Shown here one piece after another: positions 1 through 9,996 of a stretch of 41,238 bases of DNA. Every line of letters begins with the position of its first letter. The stretch's first letter is position 1. The DNA is from Stemphylium vesicarium. Taxonomy: Eukaryota > Ascomycota > Dothideomycetes > Pleosporales > Pleosporaceae. The notes under the pieces were generated by a model. The model was not told the origin of the DNA and did not search any database. It was given only the letters and a program-made list of their open reading frames with translations. The position numbers and the translations under genes were made by a program. The stretch covers positions 1-41,238 of the forward strand of contig QXCR01000208.1 of the NCBI GenBank assembly GCA_004380135.1, in the 5' to 3' direction.

Positions 1-110
1 CGTACGAAAAGGCCGGATTCACCGCAAGAGAGTGGGGCACGACAATAGAAATGGAAGGAGAGTCACGTGTCTTCTGTCGTACGACGCCTCCAAGAGGAGA
101 GGGGAGGTAT
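1..110 (+). mobile_element. 3' internal end of an LTR retrotransposon with polypurine tract
   Basis: This stretch has normal base use (CA and TG present), unlike the RIP-mutated DNA to its right. It ends in a 16-nt all-purine run (92-107) directly before an LTR-like TGTAAAG start at 111, the arrangement of a polypurine tract that primes plus-strand synthesis next to a 3' LTR. No coding frame is recognisable in the 110 bases. Reading it as the tail of an element lying mostly outside the window is an inference. Confidence 0.45.
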
Positions 111-291
111 TGTAAAGGGCTACGCCTAAGTACTGCTACCTTCTTACTTTAGGCTAGCGCGGAACGCTAGCGTAGAGGTAGCGCAAAGGATAAGTACCGT
201 ACGAAGGAGGACACCTACACTTCTTTTCTCTACCTTTCTTATTCTGTACATAGGAGCAAATGCATACTCGTTAGCAGGCCTCTTTCCGCCC
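111..291 (+). repeat. Probable 3' LTR, little RIP
   Basis: Starts TGTAAAGGGC right after the purine tract and ends about ATAACA, so it has TG...CA ends. The right edge is set only by where homology to pogo copy E begins (about 288), so it is uncertain by a few bases. Near the start is a small hairpin GGC-TAC-GCC (118-126), as in three solo LTRs of this window. A second hairpin with 7-bp arms GCTAGCG/CGCTAGC and a 5-nt loop lies at 153-171. No target-site duplication is visible. Confidence 0.45.
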
Positions 292-1351
292 ATAACACAC
301 AGAGTGAGACAAAAAAGCTTAGTAGTACTAAATTATATTATAACTCTTTAATTTTATTACTATTAAATATAGAGCTAGCGTACGTTATACTAGAATCTAA
401 TTTAGAAGATACCTCTATTTTCTTTTTATACGTACGCGCGTTATGCCTAGTCTTGCCACAGTTCCTATAGCGCCGTAGAGCTAGTTAGGTTCTTTCTTAA
501 TTACTACTACCACGAGCCTTCTTCGACCGCTTAGCGGCTATAGAGGCCTCTGCGGCTACCTAAGCTGCTACCTTACTATACTCTATAGTACTACCTTGCT
601 AGATCCGCTTACGTTTGCGTAATTTCTACTTAGTTATTACTACTAATTACTCTTTAAGCTTAGTATTCTAAGTAGCTAAAAGTATAGCTTAATATAATAT
701 ATACTAAGTACTTTTTATAAATTAAGAGAAGCTACTATTAGCTATAATAACTAACTAAGTAAAAGACTCTTATATAAGCTTTAAGTAAGATCTAAACTTA
801 TAGATATTACTTAGAGTCTTTAACTATTATAGTATCTTTAAGAGAAGAAGTTCTAATAAAATATAGAGCTATACTTTAAGGTAATCTAATATAGCCTATA
901 TATTAAAAGGGATAAGTCTTAATACTTTAAAGTCCTTATAATAGTTCTCTATTATAAATATATTAAAAAATACGTCTTTAAAGGTAGGGAGGAAGCCTTC
1001 TTTATTAATATAGAAGACGCGCTTACGTACTAAGTCTTATACGCGCTAAGAGTACTTACGCTTTAATAGCGAGAAGTAGACTGTATTAAGTAGCTAGAGA
1101 ATATATAATAAGTAATATAGTATATAGAGAGTAAGAACTATATTTTTATAGTAGTAGTCCTTAAAATCCTAATTAAGATAGCTCTTATAGCTATTTAAAA
1201 TAAGTAGCCTATACGCCTCTACCTTATACGCCTTTATATGCGCGTTAAAGTGCGTTAATTACTTTAGACTAAGCACGTTATTTATCTAGCTATTCTTAGA
1301 AACTTAGAGCTTCTAATTATATAGTATATCTACCTCTTTATACTATATAGA
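288..1351 (-). mobile_element. Truncated Fot1/pogo-type transposon copy F
   Basis: Collinear with copy E (21017-22863) over about 1060 bp; differences are mostly C/T or G/A transitions from independent RIP. It retains the transposon end carrying the 3' part of the transposase gene. On the minus strand the C-terminal zinc knuckle C-x2-C-x4-H-x4-C is readable at 428-469: the first and last Cys codons have become TAT, the second Cys and the His are intact. The outer TIR unit is missing, replaced near 288 by the LTR sequence on the left. At 1351 the copy is cut by the 5' LTR of gypsy A, and the rest of the transposase does not reappear after gypsy A. This is a dead fragment; F and E clearly belong to one family. 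Confidence 0.8.
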
Positions 1352-1821
1352 TGTTACGAACCTAAGAAGACGGGGCACGGCAACCTATATATAGAAGTGA
1401 TAAAGGAGTTACTTTATATAAGTTAAGTAAATAGCTAATCTTTAAGAATTAATAGATAGTATTACTCTATAGCTTATATAATTCTATAGTCTTAGTAAAA
1501 GGTTATTATAAAATAAGTTATATATATTCTATAATATCTTATAATATCCTATAATATCTTATAAGATATTACGTATAGGATATATAAGACTTTATAGAAT
1601 ATATAGAATATTAAAGTTAAATTTTTTAAATATATATAAATACTAGATAGCGTACTTATATAGTTACTATATTTAACTTTAAAATTTAAGAATTATTACT
1701 TAATTTTTAAACTCTTAAGTTATTTACTAATTTTATATTATATTTAACTTATCTTATTTATTACGCGCTTAATTTATTTCTAAGAATTAATCTTAGGACT
1801 TTCTAAGAATAGACTTTTATA
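1352..1821 (+). repeat. 5' LTR of gypsy A (aberrant U3)
   Basis: Starts TGTTACGAAC and ends CTTTTATA (RIP form of CTTCACA). The right ~190 bp match the other three LTRs of the family, but the left ~280 bp do not. It lacks the 11-bp GC-rich triplication and the E-box palindrome, and instead has three 10-bp units ATAATATC(T/C)T at 1531-1560 followed by an inverted ATAAGATATT. See the finding on a chimeric LTR. Confidence 0.7.
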
Positions 1822-1899
1822 CTTTAAATACTTTTAAAATAAGTAATATAGTAATAGATACTTTAGATATAACTATAAACCCTATCTATACCTTAATAT

Positions 1900-3000
1900 A
1901 TAGTAATAAGCCTAACTTATACTATAATAACTATAATAAGCTTAAAGCTTAGCTCCTTTAAGTTAATAGATACCTCTATATTAAGAGAAATAAGATTAAT
2001 AATAATAATAAAGTTATATAGAATACTATCTTTCTTTATAGTAATACTAAGAAATAGGCTAATTCTATTTTACGCTAGTATATAGATAATAATATTAATA
2101 ATTAAAATAATACTAATCTTCTTAATAATTAAGACGCTTTTAAAGCTAAGATAAAAGAAGTCTTTTTACCTTTTAAATAATTAGTAATTATAGAGTAAAA
2201 ATTTTAGAGACTTAAATACATTAAATTTACTACTAATTATATAACTAAGTTCTGATAATACTTTATAGTTATTAACTAAAATAATAACGCTTTAATATAG
2301 ATATATTATTAAGGCCTTAAACTAATTATATATAAGAAACTTATATAAAATAGATTTAATCTTTATATACTTAATAAATTTATAAATAAAGCTATTTAAA
2401 TTATTAATAAGTTATATAAGCTTATACTAGAGAAAAGACTATTTAATTAAAAAATTTATATTTAAGAGTCTATAAATAACTAACTAAGATATAAGCCTTA
2501 ATATTTATACTCTAATAAAGGACGTTAATAAAGCTATATATCTTAAGTCTTTAGTATATATATTATAAATAGCTATAATTCTATATATCTTAATAATATT
2601 AATAAGGGACTAAGTTAACTAAAGTTTTAGCGTAATAAGAGTAAGAAGCTAATTACTTACTATATTTATAGTAAAGTAGGCTATATAATATAGAACTATT
2701 ATAGTAAAAATAAAATTATATAATAAGTTAATATACTTAAGAAGGCTAGTAAACTAGCTAATAAATTTTAAGAAGTTATTATAAAACTTATAATTAAATA
2801 CTAAGTAAATAGTAAAGAAGATATTCTTAATAGAATTAAGAACCTTATTATTATAAGAATTAAATCTCTAGATAACTTACTTATATCTAATAAGAAGTAT
2901 AAGATACTAGAAGAAGACGTAGTAGAGCTATTACGCACTAAGCATATAAAGATAGCCGCGTATAAGAAAGAATATTAACTAGCTATACTATACGCTAGAC
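1900..3000 (+). pseudogene. gag of gypsy A
   Basis: Structural polyprotein that would package the element RNA in cytoplasmic particles. The frame is read through many TAA/TAG codons; the body (about 2200-2500) matches retrotransposon Gag of fungal gypsy elements, with segments such as LIQIYYQGLKP still legible. A CCHC zinc knuckle lies at 2658-2699 with spacing C-x2-C-x4-H-x4-C. All three Cys and the His codon now read TAC or TAT, as expected from TGC/TGT and CAT/CAC after RIP. The start codon could not be fixed because original ATG codons may have become ATA. Copy B has the same frame at about 32050-33050. Confidence 0.72.
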
Positions 3001-3879
3001 TTATAGAGTTAGAGTAACTCGCATAGTAAATAAATAACTTACTTACTTATCTTAATAAACTACTAGTAGAATACGCCTTAAAAATACCTAATATTATAGT
3101 AGTAATATATTAGTATTTCTTTATATTAGTATACTAAATAAAGTAAAATAAAGAAAATATTTCTCTCAAAATTAAGAACTTCTTATTAATTCTTATGTAA
3201 TTATAATAGATTCAAGATAAGATCTTTATATAGAAGAAACTACCTACAGAAGAAGATAGCTAGATAATTAAAATTCTAGAATAAGAAATTTAAGAGTTTA
3301 TATAATACTCTTAGAATAATAAGCTATTATACACTAAAGAGGTAAAAGTATAATAGTTATAAAGCTAACTTAGAGGCAAATGTAAAATTAGCTAGATAAA
3401 CTAAGATACTACTATATGGTACTAGTATAATTCTTATAACCTCTAATATACTAAATTATTCTAAATAGCCTATACCTATAATTACTATAAGACCTATTAT
3501 TTAGATAAGTAGAAATCTATATAGTCTCTAAGGAGAGTATATAGATTTCTAAAACATAAATAGTACTAGCAAAAGTATAAGAAAAACGCCTATTTAAAAT
3601 ACTTATAAAATAAATACAATAAGAAATACTTTCTAAGTCTAGGTGGACTAAAGAGCGTATTATAGATATATCTAATAAATAACAAACTAAATAGCGATAA
3701 ATTCTACTCTAAATACGAAAACTATAACTAGTATATATACTTAAGTAAGACCTATAATAAGCATGAGAATAATAAAGTATTTTATAGATTTAAAGATAAG
3801 CTTTTTTTAAAATTAGTAACAGGCTAAAATAGCCCTACTAAGAAGATTAATATAGTAAATCTTTTAGAACTTATTAAGC

Positions 3880-6800
3880 TACTAATGTAGCTTAATAGAG
3901 TATAGATATATGCTTTAGTAAGTTTAAGATTAGAAGTAAATTATAATTTAGCGTACGTAATGAATGAAGCTAGACTTTAACTACTATAAAAATACTAGTC
4001 TTACCTACTATAGATTACTAATAAATAACTAATTGTGACAAGTATATATACTATCCTACGCCTAGTATTCCTATTTAGAACACTATACCTTTTTAGTAGT
4101 ACTTAGTTAAGTAGTGTAAGACTTTATTATAATAAAGTATTCTAAATATAGCCTAAGTACGTAAGTTTAAGCCCTACTTAGCTTATAGCTCTTAGGTTAG
4201 CTAGGCTAATTTGCGTATTATACACTATGTGTGTGTATACGTAGATTAAAGTATAAGGCTAGCCTCTTTAGGCGCCATGCTATTGCCGCTGGGAGGTCTA
4301 GCGTGTGTACTGTCGCACAACGTCTTATTGCCGTGGCGATAGAGCAGCGCGTGCGACGTCTGACGTGCCTCTGCGGAGGACGTTGGTGGAACCTGCTGCG
4401 GTAGGATTCTCTACGTTACACGTGTGCCTTTAGCGTTTATCACGAGCTCGCTAAAGAGTCTTAGCACGTATAGAGCTACGCTCTATCTTACCTACGCGTC
4501 GTCCTTAGGATAAGGCCTAGAAAAGGGGGAGATAATATGATAAGTATATATACTATCCTACGCCTAGTATTCCTATTTAGAATACTATACCTTTTTAGTA
4601 GTACTTAGTTAAGTGGCGTAGGGCTTAATGGTGATACTAATACTAATACTAAAAAAAAGTAAGATTATATATAAGATTACTAACGTAATACTTAGTATCT
4701 AAGAGTACTAAGAAAAAATAGACTTAGATATCTTTAGACTAGCTATTTATAATATTATATTAAGACCTCTTTAGTTATAAGAATATAACTTATAGATTAA
4801 TTAGAAGTTAAAGAAGTTCTTATTTAAGTACTATAGACTAGATATAATTCAAAACTAGCTTATATATAAACTAATTCTAATAATAAATAAAAGAAAGATT
4901 TATAATATTACTAAAGGATAGTAAACTTTATATAAGAATAGTCTTAAGATAAAAGAGTTAAATTTAATAAATATTAATAATATACCTTTTAATTATAAAG
5001 TTAGAATTTTAGAGAAATATATAATTCTTAATATTTTAAAAAAAGATAAAGAATTTAAGTATCTCTTTATAAAAGTAATAGATAATAAAGTCTTATTAAA
5101 GTAATAACTCTAGAATTATAAGATTATTTTAGAAGAAAGAAAAACTCTATCTTTTAAGATTATATATTAACTATTAGAGATAGAACTTAAAGTACTAGAA
5201 AAGTAATTAAATAAGAATTTAGAGAAAAAGTAAATTAGACTTTCTAATTACTAATAAGATTTTCTAATACTCTTTATACTAAAGAAAAAGAGACTACTAA
5301 GAATCTACGTAATATATTATAACTTTAATAATATTATAAAAAAGAATTAATATCTATTACTATATATTATAAAACTTTAAAATTAATTTTCTTAAGTAAA
5401 AATCTTTATAATAATAAATTTATAAAATAGATACTATTTTATAAGAATAAAGAAAGATTAAGTATAGAAAACTGCGTTTTAAATAAGATATAAATACTAT
5501 AAATATATTATAATACTTTTTAGGCTTATAAACGCCCTAGCTATATTTTAGAAATTTATTAATAATATATTAAAAGCTAATTTAGATATCTTTATTATTA
5601 CCTACTTAGATAATCTTCTTATCTACTCTTAAATAGAAAAATGAACATACTAAATAGATCTATATAGTGCTAAGATGCCTAGACTAGTTTAATTTATAAA
5701 TTAGACTAGAAAAATATAAATTCTATAAGAAAGAAGTCGCTTTCTTAAAATATATTATAAAAGCTAATAAAGTACGCGTAAGTAAAGAGAAAATTAAATT
5801 TATTAAAGAATAGCTACTTTTAAAAATAGTTAAGAAAATATAATTTTTCTTAGAAGTTTTAAATTTTAATTAATAATTTATTAAAAATTACTCTAAGATT
5901 ACTATTCTATTAATAAGACTTATTAGAAAGAATACACTATTTATATAGAGTAAGAAAGTAAAAGACGTATTTTAGACGCTTAAGAACATAAGTATAAGGC
6001 TATTATACTTTTATATTTTCTAATTAGAGTAATCTATACGCTTTAAGACTAAGTTATTAGATTTTATATAAGAAGAATATACTAGTTAGTTATATAAAGG
6101 CTAATAGTATTCTATTACTTACTAATTATATAAGCTTTTAAGATTAGAGAAGAATTATAATATTTATAATAAAGAGCTATTAGCTATTATTACTTACCTA
6201 AAATATTAAAGAGTATATATTAAGAGCTATTAAGAACATATAGTACTCTTAGATTAAAAGAATTTAATTATATTTTTAACTACTAAGATACTTAATAAAT
6301 AATAAGTTTATTAATAATAAGAATTAGAGTAATATAAGTTTAAGATTATATTTATACTACGAAAAATTAATAATAGTAGAGCTAATACTCTTAGCTATAG
6401 ATATAATATTATAAAAATAAAAATAATCAATAAATTTATAATATTTGTAAGCTATAAAGATAGATTAATAGATTTAGTAAAGATATTAAATCTAATTATA
6501 TAAGTTACTAATAAGGTACTCAAAGAATAATAAGAAATAATTATTAAGTAATACTATAATAACTCTATATATAGTTACCTAAATATTACTTAAATAATAA
6601 AATTTATTAAGTAAAATTATTAATTTCTATATATTAAAAATAAGATTATATTTTTTATTAATAAATATAAAAAATATTAGAAGAATGAATATAGTATCTA
6701 CGCACTCTATAGAGAAATATAATAAATAAAGTTACTTAATATACTATAGTTAGATATTTCTATAGACTTTAATATAGGTCTACTAGTCTTAAGAGACCCT

Positions 6801-7750
6801 ATTACTAAAGTATTATACAATATAATTCTTATAGTAGTTAATAATTTTTAAAGTAAGTTAAGTATATTACCTTTTATAAAATATTTATAGTAGTATAACC
6901 TATATATATTATTTAAAATTATATTATTAAATATTATAGTATACTAAGATTTATTATTAGTAATAAAGATAAGCTTTTTACTTTAAACTTTTAGTTAGTA
7001 TTACTTACTATAATTAATACTAAAAGAAAGCTATTAATAGCTTACTATTTATAAATAGATAAATAAATAGAATAATTAAATTATATAATAAAAGCCTATC
7101 TATAGATCTATATTAATTACTAGTAAAATAATTAGGTTTTACTATTATTTATAGTATACATAGCTTATAATAATAAGCTTTTAGAGTTTATAAGATAAAA
7201 TCTATTTTACGCGAATTATAGGAGATTTCTAAATCTCTTTATATATATATTACTAAGTTAAAAGATAGAAGTAGCTCTTACTATAGCTAATAAGCTAAAG
7301 ATAGTATATAAGTAACTATAACGCGAACTTAAAAAGATATAACGCTAGAGTATTTTAGATATTAATAAGAAATAAAAATAGTATCTTAACTAAAGAGAGA
7401 ATAAAGTTTATTTTCTTATAAAGAACTATCATACTATATAACTTAGTAATAGACTTAATAATATTAAGATTTAACTATTTTTAATTCTTAATTAGAAAGA
7501 CTTAGTTACTTATATATTAAATATTTTATTTAATATAAAAAGATACCTAAGATTCTTTATTAATATATTAGAACTAGTAGATTTTAAGATACTACTCTAA
7601 AAAACTTTTTACTATAAAATAGAAAAAGATAATAAATTAAAAATTAAGAGAATTCTTATATACTAAATATTAAGTAATAGTAAAGAATATCTACTTAAAT
7701 AAATAAATTATTTAGAAAGTAATAGTACTTAAAAGTAAGATATAAACCTT
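3880..7750 (+). pseudogene. pol of gypsy A: protease, RT, RNase H, integrase, chromodomain
   Basis: The domains are readable in order. The aspartic protease site is near 3918-3929, where the DSG triad has become SLR (copy B still has the Asp). The reverse transcriptase spans about 5270-5640 with the catalytic box as YLDN at 5603-5614 (YLDD in the family), followed by LLIYS. The RNase H and connection region lies at about 5900-6400. The integrase core has its first Asp at 6765-6767 and a block SNKDKLFT around 6959-6979. The chromodomain is at about 7685-7747, where EYL.K..NY.ES is legible and the Trp codons of the aromatic cage are now stops. The TRIM element at 4034-4636 splits PR from RT. 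The enzyme set would copy and integrate the element; the chromodomain is thought to steer integration to methylated histone H3. Non-functional. Confidence 0.82.
4034..4636. mobile_element. TRIM-like miniature LTR element, 603 bp, 101-bp LTRs
   Basis: Two direct repeats of exactly 101 bp (4034-4134 and 4536-4636) flank a 401-bp interior. The left repeat starts TGTGACAAG; the right one starts TATGATAAG, the RIP form. The insertion sits in gypsy A between duplicated CTAAT (4029-4033 and 4637-4641), and copy B at about 34300 shows the uninterrupted sequence. A purine-rich tract AAAAGGGGGAGA lies just before the right repeat, like the polypurine tract of copia-type LTR elements. The interior encodes no recognisable Gag or Pol. 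It keeps much CA/TG (4260-4520), so it is less mutated than its host. Terminal-repeat retrotransposons in miniature fit all of this; the parent element is not in the window. Confidence 0.78.
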
Positions 7751-7751
7751 T

Positions 7752-8391
7752 TTAATTACTAATAGCTTTTATATTATTACTACTAGTATTATTAGCGCTA
7801 CTAAGACTAGTAATACTAAAGGTTATAACTACGTTATCTATACTACCTAAAGTAGATTATATTATTAGTAAATATATAATACTAATAGACGCCGCTAGAT
7901 AATCTAAAGACTGCGTATTAATATCTTCGCCCTCCGCTTCTAGTTCTAACGTAAGGTAGAGTGTCTTTCTTTATTAGCGCTTATTAGCCCACGCTAAAAT
8001 CTTCTTATTACGCAATAACTGCGCAATTACTTTAGATAATAACTTTTTATCTATATCTATTTTTACTTATTACTCTTTATGAGTTTTATCTAAAGAGGCC
8101 TATAATATATTTATATATAACTAGCTAAGACGCGCACACTTAGTATATTAAAGAGGCGAATTTAGTATAATATAATAAGAATAACTATTAGGAAAATACC
8201 TATTATTAGTTATATTAGAAATAAAGTTATTATTAAAGATTCTTTATGCTAAATAAATCTAATATTTATAAAAATTTAATAATATAGTAAACCTTAGAGC
8301 TTATAATAATATATAAGATAATTTAACTTATAAGCTAAGTAATTACTAAGATTAGATAATTTAAGAATAAATTCTTAGAAGAGGAAGATAG
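7752..8391 (-). pseudogene. Antisense reading frame between chromodomain and 3' LTR, gypsy A
   Basis: A minus-strand frame of about 213 codons ends at a TAA (7752-7754), tail to tail with the chromodomain frame, and starts near or just inside the 3' LTR. All internal stops are TAA/TAG at sites compatible with Gln or Trp codons before RIP, and no frameshift is needed. The same frame is present in copy B. Legible shared pieces are LLRNKKILA.ANKR, ELEAEGED, QSLDYLAAS and a C-x2-C pair (TKCARLS in A's register, IECTRLS in B's). It is rich in Lys, Glu, Ala and Leu, probably helical, with a Ser/Asn-rich tail. I do not recognise the family. The plus-strand reading of the same DNA is Ser-rich and lies in a different frame from the chromodomain, so it is the less likely one. 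Confidence 0.5.
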
Positions 8392-8834
8392 TATTATAAC
8401 TAAAAGTTAAACGCTTATAACTACGCCGCAACTACGCCGCAACCGCGCTATATAAGTAAGACTAGGATATCGATTCTATAAAACGCTAACTATGGGTAGT
8501 TATATAACTAATTACTATATTAAGAACTATTACTAAGAGTAGTTATAATGACTATAACTATTACTAAAAGAAATTATAATTGTTATTAATATTATTAGAA
8601 GTTATATTTTACTATTATAAAAAGTTAATATAACTATTATCTAAGTATATAGCTATTAGATAGCGTACTTTTATAATTATTATATTTAATTTTAAAATTT
8701 AAGAATTAGTACTTAATTTTTAAACTTTTAAGTTATTTATTAATTTTATATTATATTTAACTTATCTTATCTATTACGCGCCTAGCTTATTTCTAAGAAC
8801 TAATCTTAGGACCCTCTCAGGACGGACCTTTATA
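8392..8834 (+). repeat. 3' LTR of gypsy A
   Basis: Begins TATTATAAC (RIP form of TGTTACGAC), preceded by the purine tract AGAGGAAGATAG, and ends CCTTTATA. It shares the 11-bp ACGCCGCA-type triplication (about 8410-8445) and the remaining body with the B LTRs. The E-box palindrome of the B 5' LTR is here TAGTTATATAACTA. Confidence 0.82.
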
Positions 8835-8836
8835 CG

Positions 8837-9131
8837 TATTAGTAATAGTGGAAGATAGGAACTAGAGTTAAAAGTATATCTATTAGATATAAAGAGAGCA
8901 GTTAGACACTAAAGTATTATCGCTATCTACTACTTATTATACATAAATGCTAGGTTATCTAGAATATTCTATCTTACTAATAGATAACCTAGGTATACGT
9001 AATCTATACATTATAGACTACGTGTATAAGAACGTAATAGGTATAGTAGTGCCATTCTAGCTAAAAGAGTACTAGTGCTTACTTAAGCTTACTAAGGCTT
9101 ATTTAAGTATATTTAAGCTTATATTTTAATA
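8837..9131 (-). repeat. 3' LTR of copia D
   Basis: Ends are TATTAG...CTAATA in RIP form, consistent with an original TGTTAG...CTAACA. It matches the LTR at 16096-16393 along its length with mainly transitions. The inner edge is fixed by the adjoining purine tract (minus strand) at 9132-9140. The end part contains several AAGCTTA/TAAGCTT-like repeats. Confidence 0.8.
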
Positions 9132-9994
9132 CGCCCCCTTAAGCTTAATAAGCTTTATCCTAGTAGTAGTAGTTATAGTAATTTAGTAACTTCTTCTACT
9201 AGTATTACTCTTTTAGATAACGTAGTAGATTTACTTCTACTTTAAAGTTCTTAATCTTTCATATACTAATAGGCTTAGTTAAGCTATCTACTAGCAGAGT
9301 AGCTATAGACTAATAGGACAATTCTATTTCCTTATTTTTAACCTTTTCTCTAACAAAGTAATACCTAATATCAACATGCTTAGTTCTAGCGTGATGTATA
9401 TGATATTCTTTGCTAGTTCTATAGCACTTTAGCTATCTATTTTAATAATCTTTGTATTATTTAAAATAGAAATAATCGAGCTTATCTCTTTAATAAAGAG
9501 ATTTAAATATAAGCTCTCTTTAACTGCTTCTTTATAGGCTATAAATCCAGCCTCTGCACTAGATAGTGCAACAGTTTTTTGCAGTTTTAATAGCCAGGAC
9601 ATTGCGCTATTATTCTTATTACGGCTTAATAAGAATATATAGCCTATAGTAGACCTTCTACTAGTAAAATCGCCCCCCTAATCTAAGTTTGTAGAGCTAG
9701 TTAGACTAATTATTCTATCTAGCTATTTTAGCTCTATAGGCTTAGATTAAGTTTTACTAGGGTTTAGAATATAGCTTAATACTAGGTCCTTAGTATGCTT
9801 TATATAGCCCTAGAAGTAGTTTAGACTATTAAAGTAATCTATGCTAGAATTAGATATATTTCTTACTAAGCTTTTAATAGCGTATGCTATATTAGGCCTA
9901 GTAAAAGTAGTAATATAGATAAGAGAGCTAATTTCTTATTAATATCTTTGAATATCTCTTATACTAGCCTCTTCTTTATTACTTTCTAGCTTAG
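9132..9994 (-). pseudogene. copia D pol, RNase H and C-terminal part
   Basis: Minus-strand translation gives the C-terminal RNase H domain of copia Pol. It removes the RNA strand from the RNA/DNA hybrid during reverse transcription. Legible blocks include KTVALSSAEAGFIA (near 9530-9575), HARTKHVDIRYYF and the terminal LTKPI. In Ty1/copia proteins the matching blocks are LSS-x-EAE-Y and HARTKHIDIRYHF. This stretch (about 9240-9640) has few stops and retains CA/TG, unlike the rest of pol, so it was spared by RIP or is younger. The frame is separated from the RT domain by the Tc1 insertion at 9997-12096. Confidence 0.8.
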
Positions 9995-9996
9995 TA

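Larger units (their letters stand above)
1352..8834 (+). mobile_element. Ty3/gypsy chromodomain retrotransposon, copy A (RIP-degraded)
   Basis: Near full-length element on the plus strand: 5' LTR 1352-1821, gag with zinc knuckle, protease, reverse transcriptase, RNase H, integrase, chromodomain, an antisense frame, purine tract (8380-8391) and 3' LTR 8392-8834. The order PR-RT-RH-IN plus a C-terminal chromodomain is that of chromoviruses. It is the same family as copy B (29685-40470), and the two align through every domain. Copy A carries a 603-bp TRIM-like insertion with duplicated CTAAT. No 5-bp target duplication flanks A: ATAGA is on the left, and only CG separates its 3' LTR from the copia LTR on the right. 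All coding frames contain many TAA/TAG stops typical of RIP. Confidence 0.88.

Noticed and set aside
4240..4262. GTGTGTGT microsatellite in the TRIM interior
   Set aside because: Only four units; not informative.
7870..8100. Plus-strand frame downstream of the gypsy A chromodomain as a pol extension
   Set aside because: It is Ser-rich, lies in a different frame from the chromodomain, and its opposite strand gives the more protein-like, longer frame shared by A and B.
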